A stretch of 8,084 bases of DNA from Elusimicrobiota bacterium (GTDB lineage: Bacteria > Elusimicrobiota > Elusimicrobia > UBA1565 > UBA9628): assembly GCA_028717865.1 (NCBI GenBank), contig JAQUMZ010000104.1, positions 1 through 8,084 on the forward strand. Direction: 5' to 3'. The notes beneath the pieces are model-generated. The model saw only the letters and a program-made list of their open reading frames with translations. It was not told the origin of the DNA and searched no databases. This document shows positions 6,062 through 8,084 of the stretch, piece by piece. The position numbers and the translations under genes were made by a program. Position 1 is the first letter of the stretch. Every line of letters starts with the position of its first letter.

Positions 6062-7111
6062 GTGCGGGGCGAGCCGCTGTCGATTTACGGCGCGCACCGG
6101 GTGCTTTCGCCCGCCGGCGAGCTGCCGCAGGGCGCGCTCAAGCTCGACAATACGCCGCGGCTGCTCGACCCGAGCGAGCTCCTGCTCGACGTGGATTTCC
6201 TGGCGCTCGACGCGACCAGCATGCGCCAGATCCGGGAGTCTTGCGGCGGCGGCCGCGGGGGCGCGGCCCGCCGCATCGAGGCCATCGTCGCCGAGCGCGG
6301 CAAGCTGCACAATCCGGCGACGAACTCCGGAGGCGTATTGGCCGGTCGGGTCCGGGCCGTCGGACCGCGTTTTTTCGCGGGCCGTTCCCGCGCGGGCTTG
6401 CGCGCCGGACAGGCCGTGATCCCCGTGGCGTCGCTTTCGACTCTGCCCCTGCGGCTGGAGCGCGTCAGGGCCGTCGCGGGGGAGCGGGTCCTGGTTTCGG
6501 GCACGGCGGTGGTGTTCTCCTGCATGAAGGTCTGCCCCATACCCGAGGACCTGGGACCGGAGCTCGCGCTGGCCTGCGTGGATATCAGCAGCCTGGTGCC
6601 GCAACTGCGGCGCTTCCTGCCGAAAACCGGGCGCCGGCCGTTCCGCGCGCTGGTCATGGGCTGCGGCAAGGCCGGGGCGGCGGCCCTCTTCGCGCTGCGC
6701 GAGGCGAGGCCGGCCGCGCCGCTGCGGGTCCTGGCCGTTGATTCCGACGCGTCGCGCATCGAGCGCATCCGCGCCCTGGGCCTGGCCGAGGTTTTGCGGG
6801 CGGACGCGCGCGACGCCGAGAAGCTTTACGGCTTCGTGCGCGGCCGTACGGCCGGAGAGCTTTGCGACCTGGTCGTCAACGTCGTCAGCGTTCCGGGGAC
6901 CGAGACGGCCGCGGTCTTGTGCGCGCGGCCCCGCGGCGCCGTGCTTTGGTTCTCCATGGCCACCCGCTTCGACCGGGCGGCCCTGGCCACCGACGCGCTG
7001 GGCAAGGACGTCACCATGATCATCGGCAACGGCGTCGCCGAGAATCAGGCCCAGGAGACCTTCGCGCTGGTCCGGTGTCATCCGGCCCTGCGCGCCTGGC
7101 TCGCCCGCTGA
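6062..7111 (+). CDS. kdd: L-erythro-3,5-diaminohexanoate dehydrogenase (Kdd) homologue
   Basis: Cytoplasmic NAD(P)-dependent dehydrogenase of 349 residues, the usual Kdd length. In lysine fermentation Kdd oxidatively deaminates 3,5-diaminohexanoate to 3-keto-5-aminohexanoate. From memory of the family, diagnostic stretches match: YGAHRVLSPAGELPQGALKL near the start (Kdd has YGTHRV.EP.G.LPQ), AERGKLHNPATNSGG (78-91), a nucleotide-binding loop MGCGKAGAA (199-207) with D227 after the second strand, NVVSVPGTE (273-281), WFSMATRF (296-303) and KDVTMIIGNG (315-324). The start is GTG at 6062, four bases after the sigma-54-like stop, and gives an N-terminus aligned with the family; no in-frame ATG is better. 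No other lysine-fermentation gene (kamA, kamDE, kce) is in the window, so the physiological substrate may be another beta-amino acid. The chemistry class is firm; the exact substrate is inferred. Confidence 0.85.
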   Translation: MRGEPLSIYGAHRVLSPAGELPQGALKLDNTPRLLDPSELLLDVDFLALDATSMRQIRESCGGGRGGAARRIEAIVAERGKLHNPATNSGGVLAGRVRAVGPRFFAGRSRAGLRAGQAVIPVASLSTLPLRLERVRAVAGERVLVSGTAVVFSCMKVCPIPEDLGPELALACVDISSLVPQLRRFLPKTGRRPFRALVMGCGKAGAAALFALREARPAAPLRVLAVDSDASRIERIRALGLAEVLRADARDAEKLYGFVRGRTAGELCDLVVNVVSVPGTETAAVLCARPRGAVLWFSMATRFDRAALATDALGKDVTMIIGNGVAENQAQETFALVRCHPALRAWLAR

Positions 7112-7158
7112 GCGGCCCAGCCGGGCGCAACGCAACCCTCCCAAACGAAAGGAATCGG

Positions 7159-7182
7159 GCCGGCCGGAGCGCGCCGGCCGGC
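7159..7182. terminator. Strong GC hairpin between kdd and the peptide operon, terminator-like but without T tract
   Basis: Nine-base perfect arms (GCCGGCCGG at 7159-7167, CCGGCCGGC at 7174-7182) enclose a six-base loop (AGCGCG). It lies 48 bases after the kdd stop and only 12 bases before the GG of the next -24/-12 promoter. No T run follows, so it is not a standard intrinsic terminator; it may still stop or protect the upstream transcript, or be a protein-binding dyad for the promoter next to it. Confidence 0.45.
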
Positions 7183-7193
7183 GGGCGAGACAA

Positions 7194-7210
7194 CGGCATC
7201 GAAATTGCTC
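7194..7210 (+). promoter_or_regulatory. Sigma-54 type -24/-12 promoter (P2) of the peptide operon
   Basis: CGGCATCGAAATTGCTC has GG at 7195-7196 and GC at 7207-7208, again with exactly ten bases between, and a consensus TTGCT half. It differs from the promoter at 4678 only at two positions in the variable spacer. Both share CGGCAT in place of the usual TGGCAC. Expected transcription start is near 7220, giving a leader of about 49 bases to the ATG at 7269. It should drive the small peptide and the repeat protein after it. Confidence 0.75.
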
Positions 7211-7254
7211 CCCCAAGGTCGCCGGCGCCGAGCCGGAGCAAGCAATCGACACAT

Positions 7255-7262
7255 GGGAGGAG
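7255..7262 (+). promoter_or_regulatory. Strong ribosome binding site (GGGAGGAG) of the small peptide gene
   Basis: GGGAGGAG is followed by the A/T-rich spacer AAAATA and then the ATG at 7269, six bases away. It is the best Shine-Dalgarno site in the window and the main evidence that the 35-codon frame is a real, well-translated gene. Confidence 0.8.
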
Positions 7263-7268
7263 AAAATA

Positions 7269-7376
7269 ATGGAGCAGGAAAAGCTGATCGTCGTGGCGCG
7301 CGCCGTGAGCGAAGAGGAACTGGAGTCCGCAGCGTGCAACGTGCAGTGCAACTGCAACGTCCAAGCCCCGGCCTGA
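7269..7376 (+). CDS. 35-residue Cys/Asn-rich peptide, putative RiPP-type precursor
   Basis: A short gene with the strongest ribosome site in the window, placed after a -24/-12 promoter. Residues 1-22 are charged and leader-like (IVVARAVSEEELESAA), similar in style to the LSDEELE-type leaders of ribosomally made, modified peptides, but ending in Ala-Ala and not Gly-Gly. The tail is CNVQCNCNVQAPA (23-35), with C23, C27 and C29 and a repeated CNVQ unit. There is no Ser or Thr in the tail, so lanthionine rings are not expected; Cys-based thioethers, disulfides or metal binding are possible. No signal peptide or membrane segment is present. No modifying enzyme, protease or transporter is in the window; the right edge cuts the operon, so they could follow. 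The next gene starts two bases after its stop. I cannot assign a family; a small regulatory or metal-binding peptide is the main alternative. Confidence 0.7.
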   Translation: MEQEKLIVVARAVSEEELESAACNVQCNCNVQAPA

Positions 7377-7378
7377 AG

Positions 7379-8084
7379 ATGAAGAGCGCGAGTCTGGGCC
7401 TGAGCCTGCTGACGGGACTGGCGCTGCTGGCGCGGCCGTCGGCCGCGCTGCGCGTGGAACTGCCCGCCTCCGATATCTACGTCGGCACCGGGGCGGCGAA
7501 CTGCCTCAAGGTCCGCATGGGGGATTCCGACCTGCGCGTCGTGCCGGGCCGGGAGAAGCTGCGCATCACCATGCGGCCCCGGGCCGACGGCGCCGGTTCG
7601 CGGGAATTCCTGGAGGCTCAGGCGCGCCAGGTGACGGTGAGGTTCGATCCCGCCTCGGGCCGGCTGGAGGTCGTCGCGCCGCGGCAGGTGTTCGGTTCCG
7701 TGAACGCCAACGTCGAGGTGGAGGCGCCGGGCCGTTTCTGCGCCGAGATCGCATCCGACGACGGCGACGTGGCCGTGTCGCGCGCGGCCATCCATAGCCT
7801 CTCCGTAGTCACCGGCGACGGCGACGTCGAGCTGGAGGACGCGCCCGGCGCCGGGGACTTGCGCGTGCGGACCCAGGACGGCGACGTGGCCATGTCGCGC
7901 ATGACGGTTGGCGAATTCTCCGTCGCGACGCGCGACGGAGACGTGGAGCTCGACGAGGTGTCCAACGCCGGGACTTCGCGCGTGAGCACCCGGGACGGCA
8001 ACGTGGACCTGCGCGGTTCGCCGGGCCAACTGGGCCGGATCACGACGAGCATAACGGGGGGCGGCCGTTTGTTCCAGTCCGGAG
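7379..8084 (+). CDS. Secreted DUF4097-like beta-repeat protein (3' end outside window)
   Basis: The frame is open from the ATG at 7379 to the right edge (235 codons seen). The N-terminus (residues 1-23: MKS, a Leu-rich core, then ARPSAA) is a signal peptide with likely cleavage after A23, so the protein is exported. The mature part is beta-rich, and from about residue 127 it forms a ladder of D-G-[DN]-V units at residues 128, 147, 167, 186 and 206, spaced 19-20 residues, each followed by a short acidic strand (VELED, VELDE, VDLRG). This matches the strand-ladder look of the DUF4097 putative adhesin family, whose function is not established. Cys at 42 and 121 could form a disulfide. No Shine-Dalgarno site precedes the ATG, which lies two bases after the peptide stop, so translation probably depends on coupling to the peptide gene. 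Confidence 0.85.
   Translation, partial: MKSASLGLSLLTGLALLARPSAALRVELPASDIYVGTGAANCLKVRMGDSDLRVVPGREKLRITMRPRADGAGSREFLEAQARQVTVRFDPASGRLEVVAPRQVFGSVNANVEVEAPGRFCAEIASDDGDVAVSRAAIHSLSVVTGDGDVELEDAPGAGDLRVRTQDGDVAMSRMTVGEFSVATRDGDVELDEVSNAGTSRVSTRDGNVDLRGSPGQLGRITTSITGGGRLFQSG
7760..8005 (+). repeat. Five in-frame D-G-[DN]-V repeats with 19-20 residue period
   Basis: Inside the DUF4097-like gene, codons for DGDV/DGNV begin at 7760, 7817, 7877, 7934 and 7994, i.e. 57 or 60 bases apart. The last four units are preceded by a short polar stretch containing Thr (TGDGDV, TQDGDV, TRDGDV, TRDGNV). This is protein-level periodicity, with one beta coil or hairpin per unit; the DNA copies have diverged, so recent tandem duplication is not indicated. 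Confidence 0.85.

Noticed and set aside
7269..7376. Small peptide as a class I/II lanthipeptide
   Set aside because: The tail has three Cys but no Ser or Thr to be dehydrated, and no LanM/LanB-type gene is visible.
5894..8029. 711-codon open frame on the - strand
   Set aside because: Antisense to the sigma-54-like, kdd, peptide and DUF4097-like genes; His/Arg/Gly-rich shadow crossing two intergenic gaps with promoters.

Overview
The window is a high-GC bacterial segment with strongly GC-rich third codon positions in every gene. It holds eight protein-coding genes and two short regulatory gaps. Signal peptides, two-component kinases and a sigma-54-type system point to a Gram-negative bacterium. 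The Ala/Pro-rich low-complexity linker behind the signal peptide of the phospholipase D-like protein reminds me of Elusimicrobiota proteins. That placement is a weak inference and the sequence does not prove it. No rRNA, tRNA, CRISPR array, transposase or insertion sequence was seen.

Left part (1-3084, + strand): a two-gene signalling unit. The first gene enters from the left edge and encodes a PAS / HisKA / HATPase / receiver hybrid histidine kinase. Its stop overlaps the start of a second, membrane-bound histidine kinase with an unusual H-box (SHQFRN). No DNA-binding response regulator is visible. A convergent gene follows (3099-4586, - strand), encoding a probably secreted two-HKD phospholipase D-family protein.

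Right part (about 4600-8084, + strand): the most interesting region. A 207-base gap leads into three tightly packed genes: a 69-residue protein that looks like a stand-alone kinase dimerisation/phosphotransfer helical hairpin; a short, divergent sigma-54 (RpoN)-family factor (349 residues); and a homologue of L-erythro-3,5-diaminohexanoate dehydrogenase (Kdd). After a 157-base gap come a 35-residue peptide with a leader-like N-terminus and a Cys/Asn-rich tail, which resembles a RiPP precursor, and a secreted DUF4097-like repeat protein that runs off the right edge.

The two gaps each carry a -24/-12 (sigma-54 type) promoter with exact GG-N10-GC spacing. They match each other at 15 of 17 positions (CGGCATnnAAATTGCTC) and share the same departures from the usual TGGCAC half. 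One lies upstream of the sigma factor's own operon and the other upstream of the peptide operon. The simplest reading is a self-contained regulon: a divergent sigma-54 paralogue that controls itself and a small-peptide/surface-protein operon, with an amino-acid dehydrogenase and a putative phosphotransfer protein in the same unit. This linkage is inference; the promoter pair and the gene order are read directly from the sequence.
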